Assembly (NCBI GenBank): GCA_009841005.1
Contig: VXMR01000068.1
Span: 27,427 to 91,426, forward strand
Source: Gemmatimonadales bacterium
GTDB taxonomy: Bacteria; Gemmatimonadota; Gemmatimonadetes; Palauibacterales; Palauibacteraceae
Direction of reading: 5' to 3'
Length of the DNA stretch: 64,000 nucleotides
Part shown: piece by piece, positions 46,302 to 57,207 of the stretch
Position numbering within the stretch: the first letter of the stretch is position 1
Layout of the letters: the number at the start of each line of letters is the position of its first letter
The notes under the pieces: model-generated
What the model saw: the letters and a program-made list of their open reading frames with translations, nothing else
What the model was told of the DNA's origin: nothing
Database searches by the model: none
Made by a program: the position numbers and the translations under genes

Positions 46302-47852
46302 GTGTGGCTGCCCACCGCGGTCGAGATGGCGGAGATCGATCGCGTCGCCGTCGAATCGGGGGCGATACCCGAACGCGCGCTGATCGAAAACGCGGGTCGA
46401 GCCCTGGCGCGGCACGTGCACGAACGGTTCCCGGCCGGCCGGGTCGCGGTGCTTGCGGGAAGCGGCCACAACGGCGCGGACGCCCTCGTGGCCGGACGGA
46501 CTCTTTCCGCCTGGGGGCGATCCGTCGGGTTCGTCCAATGCGGGAGCCGCGCCCCGGATCCGGATGTCCTCGCGGGCTGGAAGCTGACGCTCGAGCCGTC
46601 GGAAGCGCTGGAGCGGGAACTCGCGGCAGCGGACATCGTCATCGATGGCATCCTGGGGACGGGCCTGACGACGGCGCCCCGCCCGCCCCAGGCGAGGATG
46701 ATCGAGCGCGTGAACGCCGCCCGGGCCGCCGTGGTCTCCGCGGATGGTCCCAGCGGCGTGGACTTTACCACGGGCCGCGTGCCGGGTGCCGCGATCCGGG
46801 CCGACCTGACCGTCACCTTCGGGTGGCCGAAGATGGGTCTCCTGAGGTTCCCGGCTCGCGAACGCATCGGCGACCTGGTCTCCGTGGAAATCGGCTTTCC
46901 GCCACCCGCGGCGGCGCCGACGGCGCGGGCAGTGACGGCGGCGTGGGTGGCCGGCCTGCTCGGAGTGCGGCCCGCGGACGGCCACAAGGGCGACGCGGGC
47001 TATCTCGCGATCGTGGGCGGGGAGCGGGGCATGGCCGGGGCCGTGGTGCTCGCGGCCCGCGCGGCGATCCGGGGGGGAGTCGGCATTGTGCGCGTCGTGA
47101 GCGCCCCGGAGAACCGGGAGGTCGTGCAGACCAGCGTGCCGGAGGCCGTATTCGTGGACTGGTCCGCGTCCGAGGCGGTGCGGTCGGCGCTGAGCTGGGC
47201 CGGCGCGGTCGCGGTCGGACCGGGTCTGGGAACGGGGCCGGAGCGCACGGAGTTGATGCAACGCGTGCTGGAGGAAGGGTCCGTTCCGCTGGTCATCGAT
47301 GCGGACGCTCTGAACGTGCTTTCGGCTGAGGCGGCGGAGACAGGGGCGCCGCTCGGTCCGCCGGCTCCGCTGCGATCCGTCCTCCTGACGCCGCATCCCG
47401 GCGAGATGGCCCGCTTGCTCGGAACATCCGTCGAAGAGGTACGCGAGGATGCGCCGGCTGCGTCCCGGCGGCTGGCCGACGCGACGCAGGCGACCGTGCT
47501 GCTCAAGGGCGCCCCGACCTGGGTGGCGCGGCCCGGCGGTGAACTGCGTGCGACGACGCTCGTGAGTCCGGCGTTCGCGAGCGGCGGCATGGGGGACGTG
47601 CTGACCGGCGTCTGCGGCGCCTGCCTCGCGTCGGGCCTCGGCCCCGCCGACGCGGCGTCTGCCGCCCTGACGCTCACGGCGCTTGCCATTCTGCGCGGCG
47701 TGGACGAGATCGGCGGGTCCGCGGCGGACGTGCCGGAGGCGCTGCCGGAGGCGCGCCGGGTGCTGGGAAGATTGCGATCCGGAGCCTGGCCGGGCGTCAA
47801 CCTCGCCCTCCCCGCGTTGCCCTCGGTTGCGACCGGGGACCGGGTCGGATGA
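46302..47852 (+). CDS. nnrD: Bifunctional NAD(P)HX epimerase / ADP-dependent dehydratase
   Basis: The 516-residue fusion repairs hydrated NADH and NADPH. The N-terminal epimerase (YjeF_N, about 1-210) shows LIENAGRALA, LAGSGHNGADALVAGR and SADGPSGVDFTTG. The C-terminal kinase-fold dehydratase (about 220-505) shows HKGDAGYLAIVGG, GPGLG, LTPHPGEMARL and SGGMGDVLTGV. GTG 46302 puts the start at the family position; the frame stays open back to 46161 inside the previous gene. ATGA overlap with thiL. Confidence 0.93.
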   Translation: MWLPTAVEMAEIDRVAVESGAIPERALIENAGRALARHVHERFPAGRVAVLAGSGHNGADALVAGRTLSAWGRSVGFVQCGSRAPDPDVLAGWKLTLEPSEALERELAAADIVIDGILGTGLTTAPRPPQARMIERVNAARAAVVSADGPSGVDFTTGRVPGAAIRADLTVTFGWPKMGLLRFPARERIGDLVSVEIGFPPPAAAPTARAVTAAWVAGLLGVRPADGHKGDAGYLAIVGGERGMAGAVVLAARAAIRGGVGIVRVVSAPENREVVQTSVPEAVFVDWSASEAVRSALSWAGAVAVGPGLGTGPERTELMQRVLEEGSVPLVIDADALNVLSAEAAETGAPLGPPAPLRSVLLTPHPGEMARLLGTSVEEVREDAPAASRRLADATQATVLLKGAPTWVARPGGELRATTLVSPAFASGGMGDVLTGVCGACLASGLGPADAASAALTLTALAILRGVDEIGGSAADVPEALPEARRVLGRLRSGAWPGVNLALPALPSVATGDRVG

Positions 47853-48858
47853 ACGTCACCGGTCCGGCGCTCGCCGAGGGGCCCGAAACCGCGCGCATTC
47901 GGGCGTTCCTGGACGGAGCGGGCGCGCCTGCCGCCCGCGGGGACCCCGCGGTCACCATCACGTTGCCGGTGGGGGATGACGCCGCGGCCTTTCGTCCTCC
48001 GGATGATACTCAGGTCGTGGTGAGCTGCGACGCGAGCGTGGAGGGGGTCCACTTTCGCCGCGAATGGATGACGTGGGAGACGATCGGGTACCGTGCGGCT
48101 GCGTCGGCGCTGAGCGATCTCGCGGCCATGGCCGCGACTCCCATCGGCCTCGTCGTGGCGGCGGCGCTGCCCCCCGAACTGGACGTCGGGATCGCCGCGG
48201 CCCTGGGACGAGGCGTGGGAGAGATCGTCGGGCGCGTCGGCGCGCAGATCCTCGGCGGCGACCTGGTCGCGTCGCCGGGCCCCGCCTTTCTCGACATCAC
48301 CGTCCTCGGCTGTGCGGCGGCACCGACGACGCGGGGCGGGGTGCGCCCGGGCGACGAGTTATGGGTGACCGGCGAACTCGGGGCGGCCGCGGCCGCCCTG
48401 CGCGATCTGGAGCGGGGGCTGGAGCCGGACCCACGGGCCCGCCGGGCCTTCGACCGCCCCCGCCCCAGGATCGAGGAAATGCTGTGGCTGCGGGACCGGG
48501 TCCGGATCCACGCGGCGATCGATCTTTCGGACGGTATGATGCGGGATGCGCGCAACCTCGCGGCGGCTTCCGGCGTCGCCCTGGAAATCGAGGCGGATCG
48601 CCTCCCGTCCGCCCCCGCCCTCGAGGGATTTCGTCAGACGCCGGCGGCGGAACAACTCCTCCTTGCCGGCGGTGAGGACTACGAACTGCTCTTCGCCGTG
48701 CCGGCTGGCGCCATGCGGGGGACGGAGCGGGCGTTCGCCGTCGCCTTCGACCACCCGCTCACGCGGGTCGGGAGGGCGCGCGAAGGGGAGGGGCTGACCG
48801 TGAGCGGGCGGTTGAATCCGACGCTGCCCGCGGGGTTCGATCATTTCGGGGCCGGGCG

Positions 48859-48862
<4 letters not shown>
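47849..48862 (+). CDS. thiL: Thiamine-monophosphate kinase
   Basis: The 337-residue ATP-dependent kinase makes thiamine diphosphate from thiamine monophosphate. It shows VGDDAAAF, CDASVEGVHFRR, ALSDLAAMAA, ILGGDL, VTGELGAAAAAL, DLSDGMMRD and GGEDYELLFAVP. The product is the cofactor of transketolase, encoded 22 kb away. TTGA overlap with the next gene. Confidence 0.95.
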
Positions 48863-51033
<2,171 letters not shown>

Positions 51034-51034
<1 letters not shown>

Positions 51035-51378
51035 TGGCGGAGGCGGCCAACCGTCGGCTCACGCGCGCCATCACCTTCATCGCCCTCATCGGAGCGGGGT
51101 ACTACTGGATGGTGGGTGGAGAATACACGAGAGCCGATCTGGTCCGACTGGAGGGTGAAATCGAGTCGAGGGAAGCGGAGATGACGGCCCGCAACGATGA
51201 ACTCGCGTCGATCCGGGCCTGGGCCGACAGTCTCGTGTCGAACGCCTGGGCGATCGAGCGCGTCGCTCGGGAACGGTACGGCTTCGTCCGGCCGCAAGAG
51301 ATCCTGGTGCGGTTCGTCGACCTCGGAGACCGGGAGCCCCCCGCCTCCGCGACGCCCCCGCATGTGAACGTACCCTGA
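51034..51378 (+). CDS. ftsB: Septum formation initiator (FtsB/DivIC family)
   Basis: The 114-residue bitopic protein has one membrane helix (about 11-27), a coiled coil (about 35-70) and ERVARERYGFVRPQEILVRF, the family C-terminal signature. It links FtsQ and FtsL-type proteins in the divisome. A proline-rich tail ends it. TGATG junction with eno. Confidence 0.87.
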
Positions 51379-51424
51379 GATGTGGCAAGACCCGTAACGC
51401 CCGGACGCACCCGGGGCCGGCGGC

Positions 51425-51452
51425 TTGCCCCGCGCGCCACGACGTGTAGGAT
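51425..51452 (+). promoter_or_regulatory. Candidate promoter upstream of repeat B and tRNA-Met
   Basis: TTGCCC (51425-51430) and TAGGAT (51447-51452) are 16 bases apart. Repeat B lies between this site and the tRNA, so a transcript from here would carry the hairpin as a 5' leader. Confidence 0.4.
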
Positions 51453-51467
51453 AGCGGACCTATTTGG

Positions 51468-51624
51468 GTCGTTTCCCGGAAATACCACGGCTATTCGAGC
51501 GCCGGTGCATCCGGCTCCGCGACGTTGCTCCTCCTCGAAATGGCGCTACCATTACTCGTCGGAGCGCCTTGCGGGATCCGGCGCCTCGGCACTCTCGGTA
51601 GCTCGCGAATTTCCGGGACACGAC
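51468..51624. repeat. Palindromic repeat element, copy B
   Basis: A 157-base element ending 3 bases before tRNA-Met. Terminal inverted repeats 51468-51483 and 51609-51624 match 15 of 16 (GTCGTTTCCCGGAAAT type). Central hairpin AATGG 51539-51543 / CCATT 51549-51553. The blocks ATTCGAGCGCCG, GTTGCTCCTCCTCG, the 22-base run 51555-51576 and CGGCACTCTCGGT equal those of copy A, while ends and loop stem differ in compensating fashion. Confidence 0.85.
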
Positions 51625-51627
51625 ACC

Positions 51628-51701
51628 GGCAGGGTAGCTCAGCCTGGTAGAGCAAGGGACTCATAAGCCCTGGGTCGGGGGTTCAAATCCCCCCCCTGCC
51701 A
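51628..51701 (+). tRNA. tRNA-Met (anticodon CAT)
   Basis: A 74-base cloverleaf: acceptor GGCAGGG/CCCTGCC plus discriminator A, U8, D arm GCTC/GAGC, anticodon loop CTCATAA with CAT at 51662-51664, and T arm GGGGG-TTCAAAT-CCCCC. CCA is not encoded. G1-C72 pairing argues against the initiator; elongator Met or lysidine-modified Ile2 remain possible. The pair at the base of the anticodon loop is A-G rather than Watson-Crick. thiI starts 6 bases after it. Confidence 0.95.
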
Positions 51702-51707
51702 CTCGTT

Positions 51708-53195
51708 ATGGCGGCGCAACACGAACTCGGAGACGGGCCCGTTCGGGTCCTCGTACGATTCTCCGGCGAGCTCTCGACGAAGGCGCGCCGGACGCGGTCG
51801 CGCTTCCAGAACCGGCTCGCGACGAACCTGCGTGACGCGTTCGAGTCCGAAGGGATCGACGCCGTCCTCGAGCCAGGCTGGAGCCGTTTCCATATTGAAG
51901 GCCCGAACACGGCCTTTCTCGACCCCCTGCTGCGCACCTTCGGCGTGTCCAGTTGTTCCCTGCTTGCCGGCGAGTGCGAGGCGGATCTCGACATGATCGT
52001 TGCCACGGGCACGGCCCTCTTCTCCGAGTCCGTGCGGGGCCGGAGCTATGCGGTGCGGGCGCGCCGTTCCGGTTCACATGGCTTCTCGTCCTCGGATATC
52101 CAGCAGCGTCTCGGGGCGGCCCTCAATCCCGGCGCCACCGTGGACCTCGGGGATCCGGACATCACCGTGTTCGTCGAGGTCCGCGATGACCGGGTGTTCT
52201 TTCACGAGGACAGGGTGCGGGGACCGTCCGGCCTGCCGCTCGGAGTTCAAGGACATGCGCTCGCCCTCATCTCCGGCGGTTTCGATTCGGCCGTGGCCGC
52301 CTGGATGGCGCTGCGCCGGGGGATTCACCTCGACTACGCCTTCTGCAACCTCGGCGGAAGCGCGTACGAGCGGATGGTCGTGGAGGTGACGAAGGTGCTG
52401 GCGGATCGCTGGAGCTACGGAACGCGGCCCCGGCTGCACGTCCTCGAGTTCGGTCCGGTCGTCGAGGCCATGCGGGCCCGCGCCAAGCCCGCATACCTGC
52501 AGGTCGTCCTCAAGCGGATGATGTACCGCGCCGCCGCGAGGATCGGGGAACGCATCGGTGCCGACGCGATCGTCACGGGCGAGTCGGTCGGGCAGGTCTC
52601 CTCGCAGACGCTCCGCAATCTCCGCGCGATCGAGAATGCCTCGTCGCTCCCGGTGCTCCGACCCCTGCTCGGATTCCACAAGGAGGAGATTCTCGACCGG
52701 GCGCGGGAGATCGGCACGTACGATCTGTCCGCCCGTGTGCGCGAGTACTGCGACCTCGTGCCGCAGCGGCCGGTCACCGCATCGTCGCCGGAGGCCGCCG
52801 AGGCGCAGGAGTCGGCCGTGGGTTTCGAGGAACTGGGCGAGGCGGTCGCCGGCGCGTCCGTGCACGATGTGCGGGCCCTGCGTCCGGAGTCCATGGTCGG
52901 AGCGTCCCTGTACGTGGTCGAGGTGCCCGACGGCGCGGTCATCCTCGACACCCGCGCCTGCGACGCCTTCGAGGCCTGGCACTGGCCGGGCGCGACCCGC
53001 CGCGATCTCCCGCAACTCGAGCGGGATTTCGGCGAACTCGATCGCGACGCGACCTACGTGCTCTGCTGTACGGAGGGTGTGCGAACGGCCTACCTGGCCG
53101 AGGTCATGCAGCGCGCGGGATACGAGGCCTATTCCTTCCTCGGTGGGGCGCCCCGCATGCGGCGCGTCGCGCGAGGCGGGGCGGAGATCGACTGA
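51708..53195 (+). CDS. thiI: tRNA 4-thiouridine synthase ThiI with rhodanese domain
   Basis: The 495-residue enzyme makes 4-thiouridine at position 8 of tRNAs. It has a ferredoxin-like/THUMP region (about 1-170), a PP-loop SGGFDS (189-194) with GESVGQVSSQTL, and a C-terminal rhodanese domain (about 400-495) with C453/C454 in VLCCTEGVR. C348 in REYCDLV corresponds to the partner cysteine of E. coli ThiI. The ATG is 6 bases behind tRNA-Met and has no ribosome site, since that space is tRNA sequence. Confidence 0.94.
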   Translation: MAAQHELGDGPVRVLVRFSGELSTKARRTRSRFQNRLATNLRDAFESEGIDAVLEPGWSRFHIEGPNTAFLDPLLRTFGVSSCSLLAGECEADLDMIVATGTALFSESVRGRSYAVRARRSGSHGFSSSDIQQRLGAALNPGATVDLGDPDITVFVEVRDDRVFFHEDRVRGPSGLPLGVQGHALALISGGFDSAVAAWMALRRGIHLDYAFCNLGGSAYERMVVEVTKVLADRWSYGTRPRLHVLEFGPVVEAMRARAKPAYLQVVLKRMMYRAAARIGERIGADAIVTGESVGQVSSQTLRNLRAIENASSLPVLRPLLGFHKEEILDRAREIGTYDLSARVREYCDLVPQRPVTASSPEAAEAQESAVGFEELGEAVAGASVHDVRALRPESMVGASLYVVEVPDGAVILDTRACDAFEAWHWPGATRRDLPQLERDFGELDRDATYVLCCTEGVRTAYLAEVMQRAGYEAYSFLGGAPRMRRVARGGAEID

Positions 53196-53215
53196 TCGCC
53201 GCCCGTTTTGACACC

Positions 53216-53234
53216 CTCGCCCGTGCGGGGCGAG
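53216..53234 (+). terminator. Hairpin between thiI and uppS
   Basis: CTCGCCC (53216-53222) pairs perfectly with GGGCGAG (53228-53234) around a 5-base loop. There is no T-run after it, so it is a weak or Rho-assisted terminator at best. A TTGACA (53208-53213) just before it lacks a usable -10. Confidence 0.3.
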
Positions 53235-53265
53235 CTTGGGCCGCATGAGCGGGGAGAAGAACGGC

Positions 53266-54000
53266 ATGACGGCGGCCCTGGAAACCGTCCGGCAGGGGGA
53301 AGTGCCGACCCATGTCGCCGTCATCATGGACGGGAACGGCCGCTGGGCGAGACTGCGTGGCCTGCCGAGATGGGAGGGGCACCGCGCGGGCATGACGGCG
53401 GTGCGCGAGATCATCGAAGGGTCGGTGGAGGCCGGCGTGGCCCACCTCACCCTGTACGCCTTCTCGGACGAAAACTGGTTCCGGCCTTCGATGGAGGTGG
53501 AAGCGTTGATGACGCTCCTCCAGGAGTATGTGCGGAGTCAGCGCGAAGCTCTGGTCAGGCACGGAGTCCGCGTCACCGTGTTCGGTGACCGGCTGCGGCT
53601 TCCCGGCGAGGCCCGCCGGGCGATCTCCGAACTCGAGGCCTCGACGGAGGGCGGAACGGCACTGGAAGTGCACCTCGCGATCAGCTACGGATCGCGGGCG
53701 GAGCTCGCGGGTGTGGCGCGAACGCTCGCACAGCGTTGCCTGGAAGGCGACCTGGCTCCGGAGGAGATCGACGCCGAACTCTTCGCGTCGGAACTCCTGA
53801 CGAGGGACTGGCCGGATCCCGACCTCCTGATCCGGACCTCGGGGGAGCAGCGCATCTCCAACTTCCTCCTCTGGCAGCTAGCGTACGCGGAACTCTTCGT
53901 GACGGACGTCCTGTGGCCCGACTTCACCCGGGAGCACCTCTTCGGCGCGCTCGTCGACTACCGGCGCCGCGAGCGGAGATTCGGGCTGGTGAAGACGTGA
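53266..54000 (+). CDS. uppS: Undecaprenyl diphosphate synthase (isoprenyl transferase)
   Basis: The 244-residue cis-prenyltransferase builds the undecaprenyl carrier for cell-wall synthesis. It has VAVIMDGNGRWA with catalytic D22, LYAFSDENWFRP, and DLLIRTSGEQRISNFLLWQLAYAE... near the C terminus. ATG 53266 follows GGGGAG by 9 bases; ATG 53245 is an alternative without such a site. It opens the lipid-precursor run uppS-cdsA-dxr-rseP. Confidence 0.95.
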   Translation: MTAALETVRQGEVPTHVAVIMDGNGRWARLRGLPRWEGHRAGMTAVREIIEGSVEAGVAHLTLYAFSDENWFRPSMEVEALMTLLQEYVRSQREALVRHGVRVTVFGDRLRLPGEARRAISELEASTEGGTALEVHLAISYGSRAELAGVARTLAQRCLEGDLAPEEIDAELFASELLTRDWPDPDLLIRTSGEQRISNFLLWQLAYAELFVTDVLWPDFTREHLFGALVDYRRRERRFGLVKT

Positions 54001-54016
54001 GGGGACCGGGTCCGGC

Positions 54017-54871
54017 ATGAGTTCCAACCTCCACAAGAGACTCGCGGTCGCGGGTGTCGGAGTCCCCCTCTGCGCGCTGGCGACCTACGCCGGCGGGGTG
54101 GTCTTCGTCACCGGGCTGGGGGTTGCGGCCGCGCTCGGTTACCGGGAATTCGCCGCGATGATGCGCGGTACCGGGACACGGGTCCTCGGCCTGTCGGGAG
54201 CGGTGGCCGCGTTTCTCTTCCCCTTCGCCGTCTTCGCGGGCGGTCTCGAGAGCGGTGGATTCTATGCGGTGGGCCTGATGCTCCTCTTCCCCGTGCTCGC
54301 GCTCACGACCGCGGACCTCTCGGAGCGGCCGATCCGGGCCGCCGCCTGCACGGCGTTCGGAGTCTTCTACGTCGGGGGGCTGCTCGCCCTGGGGCTCCCC
54401 CTGCGCGAAGGCGAACTCCTGCTGCCGGCCGGCGCCGATGCGAGCGCCGGGCGGATGGCCGGTACGCTCCTCTTCTTCTTCCCGGTCGTCATCACCTGGC
54501 TCGCCGACACCGCGGCGTACCTCGGCGGACGCACTCTCGGGAAGCGCCCGCTCGCCCCGCGCATAAGCCCGAACAAGACGGTAGCGGGCGCCGTGAGTGC
54601 GCTGCTGGCGGGCCTCGCCACCGCTGTCCTCTATCCGCGATTCCTCCTTCGGGAGCTCTGGACGCTGGAGCTGGCGCCCACGCTGGCCTTCGGATTCGTC
54701 GTGACGGCATTGGCGATCGTCGGCGATCTCGTGGAATCCGCCCTCAAGCGCGAGTGCGGCGTAAAGGACTCATCGCGTCTGCTTCCGGGGCACGGCGGGA
54801 TGCTGGATCGGCTCGATTCCATCCTGTGGGCGGTCCCGGCCGCGTTCCTCTTCCTCTTCCTCTTCGCGTGA
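54017..54871 (+). CDS. cdsA: Phosphatidate cytidylyltransferase
   Basis: The 284-residue polytopic membrane enzyme makes CDP-diacylglycerol. About seven hydrophobic segments precede the CDS signature ALKRECGVKDSSRLLPGHGG, followed by MLDRLDS. Its product feeds the CDP-alcohol phosphatidyltransferase at 10.5 kb. GTGA overlap with dxr. Confidence 0.95.
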   Translation: MSSNLHKRLAVAGVGVPLCALATYAGGVVFVTGLGVAAALGYREFAAMMRGTGTRVLGLSGAVAAFLFPFAVFAGGLESGGFYAVGLMLLFPVLALTTADLSERPIRAAACTAFGVFYVGGLLALGLPLREGELLLPAGADASAGRMAGTLLFFFPVVITWLADTAAYLGGRTLGKRPLAPRISPNKTVAGAVSALLAGLATAVLYPRFLLRELWTLELAPTLAFGFVVTALAIVGDLVESALKRECGVKDSSRLLPGHGGMLDRLDSILWAVPAAFLFLFLFA

Positions 54872-56034
54872 AGCGCGTCGCCGTCCTCGGCGCCACGGGA
54901 TCCGTCGGCGCGGGCACGCTCGAAGTGATCCGCCGCCACCCGGCGCAGTTTCGTGCGGCCGTCCTGACGGCGAACCGCAGCTGGGAGGCGCTCGACGCGC
55001 TCGCGCTCGACCGGGATCCCGATTTCGTCGTGCTCGGGACCCCGCCCCCGGACGACTTCGCGCCGCGATGGGCCGGCGAGTGGCGGTTTGGCGCCGATGC
55101 GCTCGCGGAGGCGGCCGGATCGCCGGGGATCGACGTCGTTCTCAATGCGATCGTCGGGTTCGCAGGGCTCGATGCGACGCTGGCGGCGCTTGGAGCGGGG
55201 AAGCGGCTGGCACTCGCCAACAAGGAGTCGCTCGTGGCGGGCGGAGAGCTCGTGATGCGTGCGCTGCGCCGTGGAGGCGGTGAACTCCTGCCGGTGGACA
55301 GCGAGCACTCCGCGGTCCACCAGTGTCTGGCCGGGCGTCCGGTGTCGGAGGTGGCGCGCGTCACCCTCACGGCCTCGGGCGGTCCCTTCCGCGAGTGGCC
55401 GGCGGATCGGCTCGCCACCGTCAAGCCGGCCGATGCCCTGCGTCATCCCACGTGGTCGATGGGAGCCAAGATCACAATCGACTCCGCCACGCTGGCGAAC
55501 AAGGCGCTCGAGGTCATCGAGGCGCACACGCTGTTCGACCTCCCCTACGAGCGGATCGAGGTCGTCGTGCATCCCACATCGATCGTTCATTCCCTCGTCG
55601 AATTCAGGGACGGCTCCTCGCTTGCGCAATTGGGCCGACCCTCGATGGAGATCCCGATCCTGTGGGCTCTCGGCTACCCCGACCGGCTGGACGACCAGCG
55701 GCAGGAGGCGGGGTTCGACCCTGTGCGGGATGGTCCTCTGGAGTTCGAACCGGTGCGGGAGGACGATTTTCCCCTCTTCCGCGCGGGGGTCGCGGCGGGA
55801 AGGGCGGGAGGCGAGTTTCCGGTGGCCTTCAACGCGGCCAACGAGGTCGCCGTCGAGAGGTTTCTCTCCGGGGACGTCGGCTTCAGGGAACTCGCCGACG
55901 TCGTGCTTCGTACACTTGAACGGTTCTCGTCGCGCGCCATCGAATCGGTGGAGGATGCGCGGCGCGTCGACGCGGGGGCGCGCGCCATCGCCCGCGGTCC
56001 ATACGGGGAGTCCAAGTCGGGAGACGCTGAGTGA
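54868..56034 (+). CDS. dxr: 1-deoxy-D-xylulose-5-phosphate reductoisomerase
   Basis: The 388-residue NADPH enzyme commits to the MEP isoprenoid pathway, which supplies UppS substrates. It has LGATGSVGAGTLEVI, the LANKESLVAGG loop, VDSEHSAVHQCL, TASGGPFREW and HPTWSMGAKITIDSATL with NKALEVIEA. GTG 54868 in a GTGA overlap. GTGA overlap with rseP too. Confidence 0.96.
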   Translation: MKRVAVLGATGSVGAGTLEVIRRHPAQFRAAVLTANRSWEALDALALDRDPDFVVLGTPPPDDFAPRWAGEWRFGADALAEAAGSPGIDVVLNAIVGFAGLDATLAALGAGKRLALANKESLVAGGELVMRALRRGGGELLPVDSEHSAVHQCLAGRPVSEVARVTLTASGGPFREWPADRLATVKPADALRHPTWSMGAKITIDSATLANKALEVIEAHTLFDLPYERIEVVVHPTSIVHSLVEFRDGSSLAQLGRPSMEIPILWALGYPDRLDDQRQEAGFDPVRDGPLEFEPVREDDFPLFRAGVAAGRAGGEFPVAFNAANEVAVERFLSGDVGFRELADVVLRTLERFSSRAIESVEDARRVDAGARAIARGPYGESKSGDAE

Positions 56035-57140
56035 TCGTAACGATTCTGGTAACCCTCATTGTCCTGGGCGTGCTCATCTTCGTGCACGAGCTGGGGCATT
56101 TTGCTGCTGCGAAGAGCGTCGGGATCGACGTGCCGCGGTTTTCGATCGGCCTGGGCCCGAAGATGGTGGGGTTTCGGCGCGGTGAAACGGAGTATGTCCT
56201 CTCTTGGATCCCCCTCGGCGGCTACGTCAAGATGGCCGGAATGGCGGACGAGGAGGTGACGTCGACGCTCGAGGGCGGCGGCGGGCGTGCCCCCGAGCAC
56301 ACGGCACGGAGCGAAGCGCGTCCGGGGCCCGGAGACTTCGACGGGAAGCCGCTCTGGGCCCGCTTCTTCGCCATCTCGGCCGGCGTCATCATGAACTGGA
56401 TGTTCGCGGTCGTCGCCTTCGCCGCGATCGCGATGGGGCGCGGCGTGTTCGAGCCGCGGATCGCCGAGGTCGCGCCCGGGTCACCCGCTGCGGAGGCGGG
56501 ACTTCGGAGCGACGATCTGGTCCTGCGCGTGGACGGCGGCGCGGTGCACGACCCCGCCCAGGTGACGATGCGGATCGAGCGCCGGGCCGGCGAGCCCGTC
56601 GACATCGTCGTGGAGCGGGGAGGGGAGCAGCTCACCTTCGTCGCGACGCCCGACGCGGTCGAGCAATACTCGGATCTCACGGGAGAATCGAGGACGGTCG
56701 GGCGCATCGGGATCTCCGTCGGCGCCGATGGAGGTCGAGCGGACCCCATCGCCGCCCTGGGGCGCGGCTGGTCGAACGCGGCCTACTGGGGCGGCGCCGT
56801 CCTTCAGTTCCTCGGAGACCTCGTCACGGGACGGAGTTCGGCGCGAGAGGTCGGCGGCCCGATTCTGATCGGGGAGATCTCCGGACGCGCGGCGCGTGCG
56901 GGATTCTGGGAACTCCTGAGTTTCATGGCGATCATCAGCATCAATCTCGCCATCTTCAATCTGCTGCCGATTCCCGTCCTCGATGGGGGACACCTCCTCT
57001 TCCTGGGGATCGAGGCGGTCCGCGGCCGGGCGCTCAGCGTCCAGGCGCGCATGCGGTTCACGACGGTGGGGATGGTTTTTGTCCTCGCCCTCATGGTGTG
57101 GGCCGTGGGAAACGACGTGCTCAGGGTGATCCTCAGATAG
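56031..57140 (+). CDS. rseP: Site-2 metalloprotease RseP
   Basis: The 369-residue membrane protease has HELGH (19-23) in the first helix, a single PDZ domain (about 140-215, EVAPGSPAAEAGL), and NLLPIPVLDGGHL carrying the third zinc ligand, then two more helices. It cuts membrane anti-sigma factors and signal peptides within the membrane. Its TAG stop (57138-57140) is the terminal TAG of repeat fragment D. Confidence 0.95.
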   Translation: MIVTILVTLIVLGVLIFVHELGHFAAAKSVGIDVPRFSIGLGPKMVGFRRGETEYVLSWIPLGGYVKMAGMADEEVTSTLEGGGGRAPEHTARSEARPGPGDFDGKPLWARFFAISAGVIMNWMFAVVAFAAIAMGRGVFEPRIAEVAPGSPAAEAGLRSDDLVLRVDGGAVHDPAQVTMRIERRAGEPVDIVVERGGEQLTFVATPDAVEQYSDLTGESRTVGRIGISVGADGGRADPIAALGRGWSNAAYWGGAVLQFLGDLVTGRSSAREVGGPILIGEISGRAARAGFWELLSFMAIISINLAIFNLLPIPVLDGGHLLFLGIEAVRGRALSVQARMRFTTVGMVFVLALMVWAVGNDVLRVILR

Positions 57141-57185
57141 CAGTCCGTGGCAAGACCCTGCGTCAGCGCCGAGAGTGGCGACGCG
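57138..57185. repeat. Repeat fragment D (half copy of the palindromic element)
   Basis: The 48 bases match the reverse complement of the right end of copy C (from its TAGCAG terminus) at about 42 positions, including GTGGCA and CCCTGCGTCAGCG. Similarity then stops, so only one arm is present. It lies in the 67-base gap between convergent rseP and the WalJ-like gene and supplies the rseP stop codon. Confidence 0.7.
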
Positions 57186-57207
57186 CGGACCGCGTGCCGG
57201 GCCGGGA

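Noticed and set aside
47800-47849. TPP riboswitch before thiL
   Set aside because: thiL overlaps nnrD by four bases; no leader and no thi-box sequence.
53208-53213. TTGACA as a uppS promoter
   Set aside because: No acceptable -10 occurs 15-19 bases downstream; the spacer is a GC hairpin.
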